Positions 1-12,388 of a stretch of 64,000 nt of DNA are shown in pieces. The stretch lies in the NCBI GenBank assembly GCA_014898415.1, contig RCTD01000001.1, forward strand, positions 496,001-560,000, in the 5' to 3' direction. The translations under genes were made by a program, and so were the position numbers. Origin of the DNA: Stromatinia cepivora. Lineage: Eukaryota > Ascomycota > Leotiomycetes > Helotiales > Sclerotiniaceae. The first letter of the stretch is position 1. Each line of letters opens with the position of its first letter. The notes under the pieces are model-generated. The model was given only the letters and a program-made list of their open reading frames with translations, made no database searches and was not told where the DNA came from.

Positions 1-27
1 TCTCCAATTCAATTTCAAAGTATCAAG

Positions 28-1253
28 ATGGTCAAGCTTAGCCAAATAATCGAATCCAATCAATCTATTCAAACTCTTCCTTCAGGCCTTGTATCCATAT
101 TTGTAGGCGCATCTCATGAATTTGAACGCGCTATCATTCGCAGCTTGGCCAAATATGAGAATGCAGAATATGAGAATGCGCCGAAGATATACATGATTGA
201 CAGTTTCGTCCATGAAAATAAACCTACTTCCTCCTTCGTCGAGGAGTTGGAAAATATTAATCCCGCTGGCTCTTATAAAACTTTCAACGTACGAATAGGA
301 ATTCTGTCTGAGGTTGATAGGGTCTGCGATAAGATCAAGAAAGTGGAGGAACATGTGGATTTATTGGTTATGAGTTGTGGATTTATGAGATTTTCTCGAG
401 GAAAAGGTAACTTCACTTTCCTTCATCTGTTCGAAGCTTCTCTTCCACCAATATGTCACATGGAATAGGACTTCATGAAGCTGATCTTTCACTTGAAGAT
501 AGGAGTGCTTATGAAGAAAGCCATCTGTCAGATCAAGAAGCACGTGGAGGTATTCCATTTGAAATAGCACTTCAATTCTACATTCGCCAACGCTTCATCA
601 CAAATCTTCTTCCCCTTCTTTCCAAAAGTCGTTGCCCCCGTGTCATTTCTCTCCTGCTGCCTGGGAACGACAGTCCAGCATACTTTGAAACACTCGATTC
701 AAGTAAAAAGTATTTAGATACTGGATCAATCAACCATGCAACATCCCTCTTATTCTCCGAATACGCCAAAACGCACCCTGAAATCACGTTCATCAATGTT
801 TTCCCCGGGATCATAAACTACGATACTTGGGATCGTACGATAAACCCCGTCCAGGGAATCTCATGGTACCCCGCCACAGTTCTCAAATGGACTATGCCCC
901 CGTTATTCAAATACTTCATGTGCGTCCCCAAAGAGGAAGTAGCAGAGCGTATCGTCTTCCTAGCAACAAGTGTTCGATATCCGCCGGGAAGAGAAAAAAG
1001 AGATGAAGGGAAAGTGGCAGGATTAGCAGAATGTCCACCAGCATGGAAACTTTCTGTTGCGAGATCAATGGTTATGAAAGATGGCCGGGGAAATGGTGTG
1101 TATAGGATTAATGAGGAAGGTGAAGCGTGCGAAGAAAGTGAGGTTTTGAGTCGGTATCTTGAGCAGGAGGAGGGGAAATGGCTTTTGGAACATACTGAGG
1201 AGGTGTTTGGGAGGATGCTTAATGCGGAGGGGGCGTCGAATGATGCAAGTTGA
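28..1253 (+). CDS. short-chain dehydrogenase/reductase, 387 aa
   Basis: Two exons, 28-406 and 469-1253, joined across a 62-nt GT-AG intron; the joined length is 388 codons including the stop. The N-terminus has a beta strand with VSIFVGASHEFE, a degenerate version of the Rossmann glycine motif, and LLVMSCGFM sits where SDR enzymes have the NNAG motif. The middle holds PRVISLLLPG, and the C-terminal half VFPGIINYDTW resembles the post-catalytic PG motif of SDRs. This fits the divergent fungal SDR group often found near secondary-metabolism genes; substrate unknown. The classical YxxxK is not obvious, so catalytic activity is uncertain. Start chosen at the first ATG with an A at -3; the window begins only 27 nt upstream, so an extra 5' exon cannot be excluded. 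It has no clear functional partner in view. Confidence 0.8.
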
Positions 1254-2529
1254 AGTGGCGAGTCATATGGGTGACGTGAATTTTAGGTTCTCTTTTGGTT
1301 TTTCCATTTACCTCCAGGAATGCGGCCACAGAAAAGCAAGGATTTTGGTAGTAGTGTTGAGATTGACTTTGGATTCATGGAATTTCAAATATTCTTATCC
1401 TCAAGCAATGCAACGGCGTAATTTCTGTAACAAAATCTACGAAAGTCTTGTTGGATATCTACAAAATCAAAACAAGACCCACATTAATTCTGTATTTACA
1501 TTTCCATCCCATCCTTTGCAATTCACCCCCTCCAATAACAAATCTCTCTAAATAAAGCCTCCAGAAAATCCCCTAAAAGATCTCCCTAGTCCCCTCCCCA
1601 CAACATCTCCATCAACAAAATAATCAAAAATACCAAAAGTTCGGGCCCCAGTATCTGGGGGCCCTACATCTTTGTTGGCCAAATATATTCGTAGTATCCC
1701 TGACTCCGAAGGGATCGAATGCTCCCCACAAAGATACCACTCCGAACCTCGAGTTGTTGTGTCTAGCTGTTGAGCTAGATTGTCGTGTTTGTCATACCAC
1801 CATTTGACGAGGAGGTGTGTGATATTTGTGTTTATCTTGGTTTAGCGAGGAGGGTGAATATTGTTGTTATTTGGTTGGGGTTTTCTGTTTTGTCACTTTT
1901 TTTATGGATGGATGAAAACTCTTGGTAGCGCTGGGAGTTTGTTTTGAGGTCATGGGATTGGTGGAGGAGAGAGTATTAAGGTTGTCTCTTCTACAATCGT
2001 ATTCAAGTATTCAGTCTCCATCGTTCTCGGGATTTTGACACTTCAATACATATCTCCGCACCAACAAATACGACTACGACAAATATCATGATTTTATCGA
2101 ATGGGAATATGCAGTCAAAAAAAAATGTCCTTTTACACCCGAGACTTTACATATATATATCTGCGATTGAAGCAGAGACTGATACCTGCGGCCTATCTGC
2201 TTGAAATAAAGTTCACAATGCCAGTTTCGTGAAACGCAAAATTCTTCAGATGAACTGAAACGTTTTGACACTCCTAAGTTGTGCATGAGCTAAGTCTTAC
2301 ATAGAGGTCCTCAGAAAGCCATGGAAGCATAATAGATACACAAGAAGATTCCCCTCTCAACAGTTTCACCTAAGATCTTTCTACGAGGGGCACCCACCCG
2401 TGATATAACATAAACCTCCATCTCCAGCCCGAACTTCCCAATCCACGTTCCAAGCCCATAGTCCCACTTCACTCACACTCGCATTTAATCTTCAACTCAC
2501 TGAACACCACCCCACCTCAGAACCAAAAG
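1254..2529. other. intergenic spacer
   Basis: No convincing gene. It contains the 3' region of the dehydrogenase gene, a GC-rich inverted repeat at 1643-1664, and from about 2,440 a pyrimidine-rich stretch that could be the promoter of the following Ser/Pro-rich locus. Confidence 0.5.
1643..1664. repeat. GC-rich hairpin
   Basis: GGGCCCCAG is followed after TAT by CTGGGGGCCC, a nearly perfect stem of nine pairs with a 3-nt loop in otherwise AT-rich DNA. Its role is unknown; it could form a transcript hairpin at the end of the dehydrogenase gene. Confidence 0.5.
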
Positions 2530-4414
2530 ATGTCAACCCCTATCCCTAAAACCTCACTCCCCTCCTCAACCCCCTCCTCAACCCCCTCCTCAAACTCCAG
2601 TCCCAACTCCATCTCCAACTTCAAATCCAAGAACAACATCCCACAAAACATCCTCATCAAAACAAGCCCTCGCACCCGCCTTCCTTAAAATGCCAAACCA
2701 CACTCCCCAAGCTCTTCAACGCAAACGATTCTCCCAAAAACCGACCTAAGGGCTGTTTCGGCAACCACAATCTGTCGTTTTCCGTTGAATATTCCGTTTC
2801 CTTTTTATATAATGGAATCTGCTTTTTTAAGGATTCTTCAAAATATTAACAGATTTGAATTCCGTTATAGTTCTTTTCGTTTATATAATCCGTTATGAAA
2901 TCCATTGAATCCATCGAAATTTGAAAAGGAAGTGAAGCATATGAATAATATATATACTATTAAATAATAGAGTATAAAAATTCAATTCATTGTTATTGAT
3001 TAATTAAGCGAAAATGGGAATAATTTCAATTTAAAATTATATATTTTCTGAACTTTATTTTTAAATTTTATTCTTTTATATTTTATAGTTTCAAAATATA
3101 TTCATTAATATTTTAGGTTTTAAAATCTATAATAGTTTATAAAAAGAATAGATTTTGATAAAAAAAATAACGGTATTTTTTTAATATTTATTATTTTTAA
3201 TTTTATTATTTGATAGATTAAAAAGTAGATAGTTTAATGTATTTCCAAATCTTATAAAATAATCTATTGAATTATGAAATATTATATAAAATCTATTCTT
3301 TTACTATTGAATATATTTTACAAAAAAGGGAGGATTGTTCGAAAGAAAAGGGGGGATTATTCGACAGATTGTGATTGCCGAAACAGCCTTAACACTAACA
3401 TAGGACTTCCACTCTCCTTGAACTTACCCCCCTAGGACACATATACATGGAAGCGAACAAGTCCCTAATACTTCCCCCATGTACCACCTGTAACCCCACG
3501 GAACTCAAGCTCAAATCCAAACAAATCTCAAACTTCCCAACCACCATTTCCCCCCACCAACAACCCACCAACAACCCACCACCAGCACCTCAGCACCCAT
3601 CATCACCTCATCCAGGAGTCTATCTAACCTCAGGAAACAAACACGAAACTCCAAAGGAAAGCCACTGAATATCCATCTTCCCACGCGGTGTCTCCACCCC
3701 CTCGAGCTCGAACCCACCTACCCAAAACCAACACTGCACCAGCATTCAAAATCTCAGCCGCAGCTATCTACACCAACAAGCTCACGGTCGCCATCATCGT
3801 TATGGGCATTGGAAGCTGGAATTGACTTTGGAACAGAGATTGGATCAAAAACCAGATGAATATAAAAATCCACACGAATACGAAGATGTAGATGTAGATG
3901 TAGATGCAGATTGGGAATCAGATTGGGAATCATCGATAGCTGTATCGCTGAATTCATTATCCACACCATCTACATCGCCACCTACATCACCATTTTCCTT
4001 TATCCAACTACCAAAGTCAACAATACTTTCCGCACACCATCATCGCCACACCACCACTATCCTCCAGTCCTGCCATGTCCTGATGTCCACATCCAAATCC
4101 ATATCCAATCTCACTCCTCCCACCCATCTTCAACCCCCTCCTCACTCCCCTCCTCAATCTCCTCTTCCACCCCCTCTTCAAACTCCAATTCCATTTCCCT
4201 CCCTCATCCCACTACCTTAAAACTCCTCCCCCGGACCCTTATCTGGATCCTCACCCTCCTCTTCCTAACCAAAATATTCATACTCCTACTCATGGATCGG
4301 CAAGCTATTTACAAAGACTTTATCGAAATCAATATCAGACACGATTTTAGCTGTGTCTTCACTTTTATTCAGCGAGTACGTTATAACTTTGCAGAATGTT
4401 TTGTTCGGGGTTGA
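2530..4414 (+). pseudogene. Ser/Pro-rich low-complexity locus, probably broken, split by a MITE
   Basis: An ATG at 2530 opens a Ser/Pro/Thr-rich reading frame containing a 12-nt tandem repeat (TCAACCCCCTCC, about three copies, near 2570-2610). The frame closes after about 50 codons, but the next frame continues with coding-like sequence (AFLKMPNHTPQALQRKRFSQ) right up to the MITE at 2750. After the MITE, coding-like pieces appear in more than one frame: ISAAAIYTNKLTVAIIVMGI near 3755-3815, then from 3822 a long acidic and Ser/Pro-rich frame with a (DV)n run. A hydrophobic segment LIWILTLLFLTKIFILLLM occurs near 4240-4290 in a third frame. No family is recognised. The simplest reading is a disordered protein gene with frameshifts and an insertion, but much of the open frame could be compositional artefact. 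Confidence 0.3.
2750..3389. mobile_element. PIF/Harbinger (Tourist-like) MITE, 640 bp
   Basis: Terminal inverted repeats of 28 bp at 2750-2777 and 3362-3389 differ at two positions. The ends read GGGCTGTTTCGGCAA and AGGCTGTTTCGGCAA. A 3-bp direct repeat TAA flanks it (2747-2749 and 3390-3392). A 3-bp TWA target duplication plus G(G/A)G-C-TGTTT-type ends is characteristic of PIF/Harbinger and its Tourist MITEs. The interior is strongly AT-rich with many stops and no transposase, so it is non-autonomous. It sits inside the Ser/Pro-rich locus. Confidence 0.85.
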
Positions 4415-4778
4415 GAGTTAGTGATGAGTGATGATTGATGGTGGGAATTTGTGAAGTGGGTTGGAGATACAAAGGGGAGATGTTAATAAAAAAAAGGTTG
4501 GAGTTGAAATTTGGATATACATAATGTCATAATAGAAGAAAATTGTAAACCAATCAAAACTTTAACAATTTTCTACGCTCAAAACTGTCTTATCTACCAT
4601 TCCCGTTCCCATTTTCATACTTTCCATGCTCGCTTTTTCGCATAAAGAATCACCCTGTGCTTTATCACGTCCAACCCAGAATCGCAATTCTCTATTACCT
4701 CATTCGTGACCCGCAGTCCCATGCGCCATTAACTACCATCCAATTGCCCTTTCCTTTTCTCATAATCCGTCCTGTCAT
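4415..4778. other. intergenic spacer
   Basis: Lies downstream of the debranching enzyme stop codon on the minus strand; likely its 3' untranslated region. No other feature seen. Confidence 0.5.
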
Positions 4779-7700
4779 CTATTTCGATAATTGAGAAACG
4801 TCATATTGTGCGGCATCATGATACAAATCGATCAGACAACCAGCACTCCATGCTTGCGTTGGTGACTATAATCATTTTAGCATATATCATACAAATCAGA
4901 GGATACAACATACCGAATCGCCACAATAAGAACCATCTTTGTTTGTCAATTCAGTTAATCCTGCCCAGTCACTGCTAACAATAGCCTCCTTGCAGCCTGC
5001 TAACCTGCGAGTAATCTGTTGGAAAGCTTCGGTCTTAGCTGCTGGAGTCTTTCTTCTCTTGAGATCAAATTTCAATAAGGCTCTCAAGAAGAAACCAGTT
5101 GGCCATAACCACTCTGGACCCTGGTGATAATTTCTTCCCTTTGAAGTTGCGAAATCATCACTATCTTCGGAATTGATGTAATATGGTCGGTAATTAAGAT
5201 CTGCAGGATCAAGAGTTGCCATACCAGTAGGACCACGAAGCACCTTATCTGCAAGGAACAAAGCATTAAGTGCATGAGCATCGTCAAAGAGCTCCGGGGC
5301 CACCGTCATGGCAATTGGGAAGTTTGGTCGCAGTTGATAATCTTCATACTCTTTACCAGATTTGTACAAATCCTTGTAAATACCTCTTCGATTGACGATA
5401 GGAGTGTTCACATCGTACTTTGAGTCATCCTTAGAGTCCAATGGAACATAGTAACAACGTTCGAAATTCTCCTTGATTTTGTCCGCCCAATCAGAGAAGG
5501 TGATGACCTCCATAGATGGATCTGAAGTACTGACGCCAGCATACTTGTACTTGCCTTTCTCGTGAAGTTCGGCTACCCAACGAAGAGTACTGTATAAGAG
5601 ACCAGTGATCTCAATAGCAGAGCCATCACGAGGTGTACCAGGAACTCCCTTACTTTTAGCTCGTTCGCTCTCACCCATCTTGTCCATCCAAGTACCGCAG
5701 TTATTTTGGTTGCCGCCAAATATGAGACCGGTTGACCAATCAACTTTGATGTCAATATTGAATCCCTCGGAGCTCATCTGCATGTCAAGATTGGGACCAG
5801 CGTTTGCTTCTCGGAATGACATTCCGGATGCATGGCGTTGCAAAGATTCCTGGATAATGTCCTCCAAAACAGATGTCTTTGAGTATGCTCTTGGATCATC
5901 GGAATCAAAGTATGTGTCATCATAAGGCAAGAAGCGTCGAGGTACCTTTTCTTTCAATAGATCTAACCCATTTGGCACAATCTTTGTATAATCTTGGATG
6001 GTTTGTAACATGAACCAGATCGAATCCCGAGAATTGTATCGTGGTAAGTTACCACTGCTCAACAAGTTGGGTATCATGCCATGCTTTAAGACACTCGAGA
6101 ATGCGAGAATATGCTCTCTGGCGTCTTCATAGCGACCTGTACCAAGAAAGAGGCCTCTCGCAGAAATAAACACATCTCGGCCCCAACATCTGGCCCATTC
6201 AACTGCGAAGTGTGGTAAACCTGCTGCTAGTGATGGTACCGCCTTCTTGGGGTACAAGGATGCAGATTTAACATATCCTGTCTGCTGCACGCTAACCATA
6301 GCCAAATCTTGCAAGAACCACTGTCCTTTACGAACATTCTTATTCATAAGTGACAAACTTCGCTCCCAGGCAGCTCGATAAGCAGTTCGAATAACCAGTC
6401 CAAAGTAACGTGGGAGTAAAAAGCTTGGCATTTTTCGAATCGCATCGAAACGCTCTTTCAACCACATCGCTGGCTTCTGGACACGTTCATAACCAGACTT
6501 GCTTGATATTCTTTCCAGTCTGCCAATAATATAGTCCAGTGCCCATTGCCCTTCTCTTAAGTGGTTACACATGGGATGTCCCAAGTTATTGTCTTTGATG
6601 ATATTCTTGAGCACGCTCCACCAACCTTGTAAACCAGCATATACGAGTTTCCCATGACCAGGGATATCGTATACTCCATCTTTGCCCTCACTAGAATCGC
6701 GCTCTTCCGGTTCACTTCTATATAGAACGAAGTTTAAATCAACGAGGTCCAACTCTGAAAATGCTGCCTTTGCTCCCGAGGTGACAAATGTATCGAGACC
6801 GGTCGCATGCTCAGCAGCAGGTATCCATGTCTCGAACAATGCAATACTTCCAGGAGGAAATTTATCTCGGACTGAAATCGTCGTTTCTCCATCTTTATAT
6901 TCCATACGGACTCCAGGAAGATTGGAGACCTTGCTAGGTAACCCTCTTAGATATTTCTTGTCCTCCAATGCCTCCTTCTTGGCCTCGTCAGAAGTGTCAA
7001 CTTCAAGCATCCAGCTACCAAGATGGCTAGCCTTAGTGCCTCCAAGATGAACTGGTTTGAAACCTCCATTCCCGTTACCATAGCCGGGGAAAGCTGTATG
7101 TGCGATGAGGAAGTATCCTTTTCTAGATTCAGGATGCACTCGATGAACTGTGATATACTGATCTTCGTGATGAATGTATGTCTCTGCATATCCATCCTTA
7201 CCCATGATACTATGGATTTGATTGAGAAGCTTTTTGATCCCACCGATGCCACCCTCGCCAGCTCCAGTCTTCACTTCTTTTTCGGAAGAAGCAGAAGTAT
7301 ACAATCTTGTTTCATGAACGATCTCCACTAATTTGGGATAAATTTCATCGTAACCCATGACGCTACCGATGGCACTAGAACACATGGCCACTAATGCGGC
7401 ATTTGGTAAAGTGTCTCGAGCATCACGCTTTTGGGCAGGGACTTCGTTGTCATGGGTGCAGTCCATGAAAAGGGCGTGAACTGGAGTATATCTGATGGTG
7501 CGTATAATTTCTTTACCGGAAGTTGATCCATTGGTTTTACCATGGGGTGTCTTTTGATCTGCTCCAGAGACTTCATCAACTTCAAAGCTTCCGATAGGTC
7601 TACCGCCATGACGGTGGACAAGACGGCTGACTTCTCCAGTACTCCAAGCCTGCATCGCTTCTCTGATGAGCGAGCTAAGACCGAGACGTTTGACAAAAAC

Positions 7701-9531
7701 GTAGTCCATCTCTTCCGACCCCGTAAAAAGTTCTGCAACCACATAAAGATTTGGTCTAACTCTTCTTGCCTCGTCTAGAAGGAATTCGGCGACGTGTATT
7801 GGTGTAGAGTGTGCATTGTCGATGCGGAAACCGGTGAAATATTTGGCCATGAGACGTGTGTATTTCGACATAAAGTCCCACAAAAAGGGGCTGTCTCCGC
7901 GAGACTCTCCATAACGCAACTTCACACAATCACCCCAGACAATTACTTCACGACGCAGGTATGCGCGAGATTTGGGACCCGCATTGTCGACAAGTGCGTT
8001 TGCCGCCCAAATCCAGCCATTGTTCACCAAAGCGAGGTCCTCTTGATTGTGCTTCGAGGTAGTGGAATTTTTGGGTAATCTGGTGAAGTAAGTTTCAATG
8101 AGAGGATTCTTTTCATCGATAGGACCCAGTTTTGGTCCATTATCATCAAGTCGAACGTATTTAGTGCGATTGAACAGCTGGTCAAGAATCTCAGCTACAT
8201 CAACGTCATATTCTTTGTAATATGAAAGGTTGACTTCATCCAAGATATTTACCAAGCGACTTCGTGCTTCTGCTCGATCGGCACTATTTGACTTGTCGCC
8301 TTCGAATCTTCCAAACAAAGCTGTAAGCAACGCCGCGCCAACTTCAGGATTTACCTTCCTTCTGTATCTCTCCCCAAGTCTATCAGTGTTGAGCATTCCC
8401 TTTTCTCTCAAGAAGGTCGCCTGTTCCGCAACTGAAGCATTTTTGATCGCTTCTAAACCACCAAAACCTGATCCACCAAAACCTCCCTCTGGAAATGAAA
8501 TTTTGTTAGCTGCCCAAGCCTCTACAACTGCATCGGCATCCCTTTCAATTTCAATAACATAGTATTCCCATAGACGAAGTTTGGCAATGACCTCGGTTTT
8601 GACGCCAGCCATTACTTTAACCAAATCATCAACAGAATTAAGCGTGGTTGGAAGACCTTGATTGGCAAGATCTTTACTGAATTCGAGCAATTTGGTATCC
8701 AATTCCAAGGCTGAACGCAACCACGGTGCTGTCGACACATTGTAGCCGACCTCTGGATGTTCCTGGAGCCACGCGCTATTGTTCGCGGTATGATTCCAAA
8801 CTACATCGGTCAACCCCAAGAGACCATGATCATCTTCCATGCTCTTGACCAGCTTTTTGATATCTTTTTCGCCATTCGGGAAACATTCAGGATCCCATGA
8901 GAGTTGGTCATATATACTATATGGAGAGTTTGATTCACCACGTTTTTGCAAGGGGGTGAAATGAATCATGTTGTATCCTCTCTCACTAATCCCACGCAGA
9001 TGTTTTTGCCAATCCTTGGGGTATTTCCCCATGAATTTCGAAATGATAGAGAAGACGGATAACGCAGGCAAAGGCAATTGCCTGCCTTCCAGCTTCAAAT
9101 TTGGAGCAACATCGATATAATACACTGGGGATTTGGTAGTTTCGATAGGAGCGGTATTTGCATTATCCAAGTCCGGCAGAGCTTTGTATGTAGTATAGAA
9201 TGCGAATGCGCCAGCTGAATGAATGGGTATCGATATTTCAATGGTACGATTAAAATCTGGTTCCAATCTATAGAGTCAGTGCTTGCTGTAGGCGGAGTCT
9301 TGCAGGGAAAACTCACTTGAATTCACGGAACTGGTCTCTTTGAAATTCTGCACCTTTCTCGGGGATATTCACCCAGAGACTGCCTTCTCGACATATCGAA
9401 GAGGTCCCTTCAATAGCGAAACGGACAATTATTGGCTCTGTGCCTTTGGGAGTAAGATAAATGTACCCCCCAGATACATCAGGACTCCCATCATCCTTGA
9501 GTGGGAGTAAATAGACTTCGTTGGAAATCAT
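4779..9531 (-). CDS. GDB1: glycogen debranching enzyme, 1551 aa
   Basis: Bifunctional cytosolic enzyme with 4-alpha-glucanotransferase and amylo-1,6-glucosidase activities, completing glycogen breakdown after phosphorylase. Exons on the minus strand: 9531-9317, 9267-4914, 4865-4779; phases join exactly (1552 codons with stop). N-terminal GH13-like motifs: DVVWNHT near residue 224, FRIDNAH near 548 (nucleophile Asp), VVAELFTG near 582 (acid/base Glu), HDNEVP near 676 (third Asp). C-terminal GH133 motifs: WGRDVF near 1100 and GTWMDKMG near 1263. The last exon supplies SPTQAWSAGCLIDLYHDA, matching the conserved family C-terminus, whereas reading through the intron would end after SVCCIL; this fixes the 3' splice. 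Length fits fungal debranching enzymes (about 1,530 aa). It is divergent from the glycerol-3-phosphate dehydrogenase gene. Confidence 0.97.
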
Positions 9532-10921
9532 GGTCTTTGGTGTCGGATTTGAAGAACCAACAACTTTTTATACGTTGGAAGTAGTTGCTGTTGTGGTAGA
9601 ACGCGGGGTTTAAGAACGATTGGCACAAATCAGAACAATGACAGGGGCTTGAAGAAAGTGAATAGAGAGAAAAAAAATAGGAAGGGAAAAGGATATAAGA
9701 GGAAAAAATGATACGATGAAGAGTACTTAAGAAGAAAATGCTAGCAAAAGGGCATTAGGTTAGGTGCTTGGTAGCTTCCAAGTGTTTGTTGATGGTTTGG
9801 TGGAGGTAGGTTGGAAGCGGGGCCCCTTTGGAGTGGTGGGAGAGTTGGGTGCGGGTAAGATGTAAGATGTGATGCTTGTCACCATAGGAAAGACCCGGCT
9901 TTAGAATAAAAAATAGAAAAAGCTAGGAAGTCTATTGGTTGTGAAGGTTGTGAAGGTTGTTAGATCATTTAGGATGAATAAACTTAATTTGATACGTCAT
10001 AATAAATCAGTGATAATCAGGTACTTTCTTCACCTACCTAGGTATTTGTACGTGGCGTCAAAAATGTATTGTGGTCTAGACCGTTACTGTTATATATTTG
10101 GAAGGTTTAAGCTTGGTTATTTTCGATATAAGTTTCTAGATTAACTTGATATCAACTAAATTGATACGAATGTCCCAGTCTAAAGCTACTAGACTTGGAG
10201 GTGAGTTGAATAAGTGATTTTCCAAATGGATCGGTTGTCGGGTATTTCCTTCCTTTAACCTAGGTAAAAGAGTAGTGCACAGGTAGGTATAAGATAAATA
10301 AATACTTGGTAGATCTCAATTCCATCATGGATTTCGATACTTGAGACAACAAGTAAAAAAGGCTACCGACTAAAAGTCACGATTGACAAACATCCTAATA
10401 TCGATAACATGCGTAAGTGCATCTCATATTATGTTCTCGGAGCACCAACTCGTACAACTCCATCGCTATACTCCGTATGACCTTGATATGAAAGATGGAG
10501 AAGATGTACGATCATTGATGCAGTTTTCATGCTCAAGTTGAGCTACTACGTATCTTATGTTGTGTTTGTACATTCATTCAATGTCGGAAAGATTACTAGG
10601 TAGATTTCACTCTCACAGCATTAGCACTGTGATTTTCAGAGCGCTTATTGGATCCCACTTGTCGTTTTTGTACCGTGTCAAACAACTTCCCATGGGATTT
10701 TTAAAAAGCCACAATGATAATAATATTGTACTAAACCGTTTTCAAAGGCGGTCAGCTGCCCCTGTTCGTTCACGAGCCATCACAAGGGACAGAATAGAAG
10801 CAAGCGAGGCTTTTTATCACAAGCATACATCATATTCTCAAAGTAGTTGGTATTTTGCCTCCCTTTGCATGTACTTATATCCCTTGTACCAATTCTATTT
10901 CCTTCTTTCACTTAATAACAT
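9532..10921. promoter_or_regulatory. divergent promoter region with STRE-like motifs
   Basis: This 1.4-kb spacer separates the minus-strand debranching enzyme from the plus-strand glycerol-3-phosphate dehydrogenase, so it should hold both promoters. Stress-response-element-like pentamers are seen at 9643-9647 (AGGGG), 9833-9837 (CCCCT) and 10759-10763 (CCCCT). Msn2/4-type zinc fingers bind this motif in yeasts; function here is inference, and pentamers occur by chance. Confidence 0.35.
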
Positions 10922-12388
10922 ATGTGCATGCTCATAAGATTTACAGCAACATCAAGTCAAACACTCCGGAGACTCGCACAGACAACCCGACATTTCAACA
11001 CCCCTCAACTGAATAAAATGGCGACCCTGGGAGCATGGAGCAAGAAGCACAAGGTTACGGTAGTTGGATCTGGAAACTGGTGAGTTGGCCCTTGAAGTAT
11101 AAAGCATCGGGTTTCTTACTGACATCTACCAGGGGTTGTACCATTGCAAAAATCATAGCAGAGAATACAAAAGAACATTCCGATTTGTTTGAAGAGAAGG
11201 TTCAGATGTGGGTGTATGAGGAGGAAGTTGCGATACCCAAGGATTCAAAACACTACGATGCCTCCAACGATAGTCCTCAAAAGCTCACCTCTATCATTAA
11301 CAACTACCACGAGAATGTGAAGTATTTGCCAAATATTACTCTTCCAGGCAATCTCATCGCCAACCCCTCCCTTGAAGATGCAGTTGCGAACTCCTCGATT
11401 TTGATCTTCAATCTTCCTCATCAATTTATTGGACGCATTTCCAAACAACTTCAAGGACACATCCTTCCATTCGCACGTGGAATTTCTTGTATAAAGGGTG
11501 TGAATGTGACGGCCTCGGAGATCAGTCTATTTAGTGAATGGATCGGTGAAGGGTTGGGAATTTATTGCGGAGCACTTTCCGGTGCCAACATTGCCAATGA
11601 GATTGCAATGGAGAAATGGTGTGAGACTACAATTGCATACGATCCTCCTCCAATGGACTCGCGTGCTGCGACTCCAACTGGACCATCCCCGTCGAGCTCT
11701 CAAGTCAATCTCACCATCACACCTGCAGATGAAGAACATAAAGATGTCAAGGGAAGGGTTAGCAAGGCGAAGTTAAAGGCCGTGCCATCGGAATATCCAC
11801 CATTGGATCATGCCTTGTTCAAAACATTGTTCCATCGTCCCTACTTCCATGTCCGGATGGTTTCCGATGTAGCAGGAGTCTCTCTTGGTGGAGCACTCAA
11901 AAACATTGTTGCATTAGCAGCAGGATTCGTTGAGGGGCGTGGTTGGGGAGACAATGCAAAGGCGGCTGTTATGCGAGTAGGCCTTCTTGAGATGGTTAAA
12001 TTTGGTAAGGAATTCTTTGGAGAGACTGTTCATGCTGGTACTTTCACCGAAGAGAGCGCTGGCGTTGCCGATTTGATCACAAGTTGCAGTGGTGGACGAA
12101 ACTTCAGATGTGCGAAACTTGCAGTTGAGAGAGGAGTTCCAGTTGATGAAGTTGAGAAGACGGAATTGAATGGACAAAAGTTGCAAGGAACTAGTACCGC
12201 AAAGGAGGTCAATGAGTTCCTAAAGTCTAGAGGAAAGGAGGGCGAATACCCATTATTTACTGCTGTTATTGGTAAGTCACTAGCTTCATACATTGCAAGA
12301 AATGGACATGCTAACATTATTAGATATTTTGGAGGGCAGGAACACTGTTGATGATATCCCGGACTTGTTAGCCAAGGCGGATGAGTAA
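10922..12388 (+). CDS. GPD1: NAD-dependent glycerol-3-phosphate dehydrogenase
   Basis: Reduces dihydroxyacetone phosphate to glycerol-3-phosphate, feeding glycerol osmolyte and lipid synthesis. The core protein (421 aa) starts at ATG 11018: exons 11018-11079, 11133-12271, 12324-12388; phases join and a branch-point-like TGCTAAC precedes the last acceptor. Motifs: VVGSGNWGCT (dinucleotide fold, split by intron 1), GALKNIVAL (catalytic Lys region), and [17 protein letters not shown] near the C-terminus. A 40-residue Ser/Pro-containing insertion near residues 205-245 is a loop absent from short bacterial enzymes. In-frame ATGs at 10922 and 10928 precede 11018 with no stop between, adding 32 or 30 residues rich in Arg, Ser and Thr with no acidic residue ([20 protein letters not shown]), which looks like a mitochondrial presequence. 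I give the longest start; usage needs transcript data. Confidence 0.93.

Noticed and set aside
3911..4414. A 167-codon frame overlapping the acidic frame at 3822
   Set aside because: Two overlapping same-strand frames cannot both be genes; its codon content is mostly Ser/Pro/His low complexity, so it is covered by the broken-locus entry.
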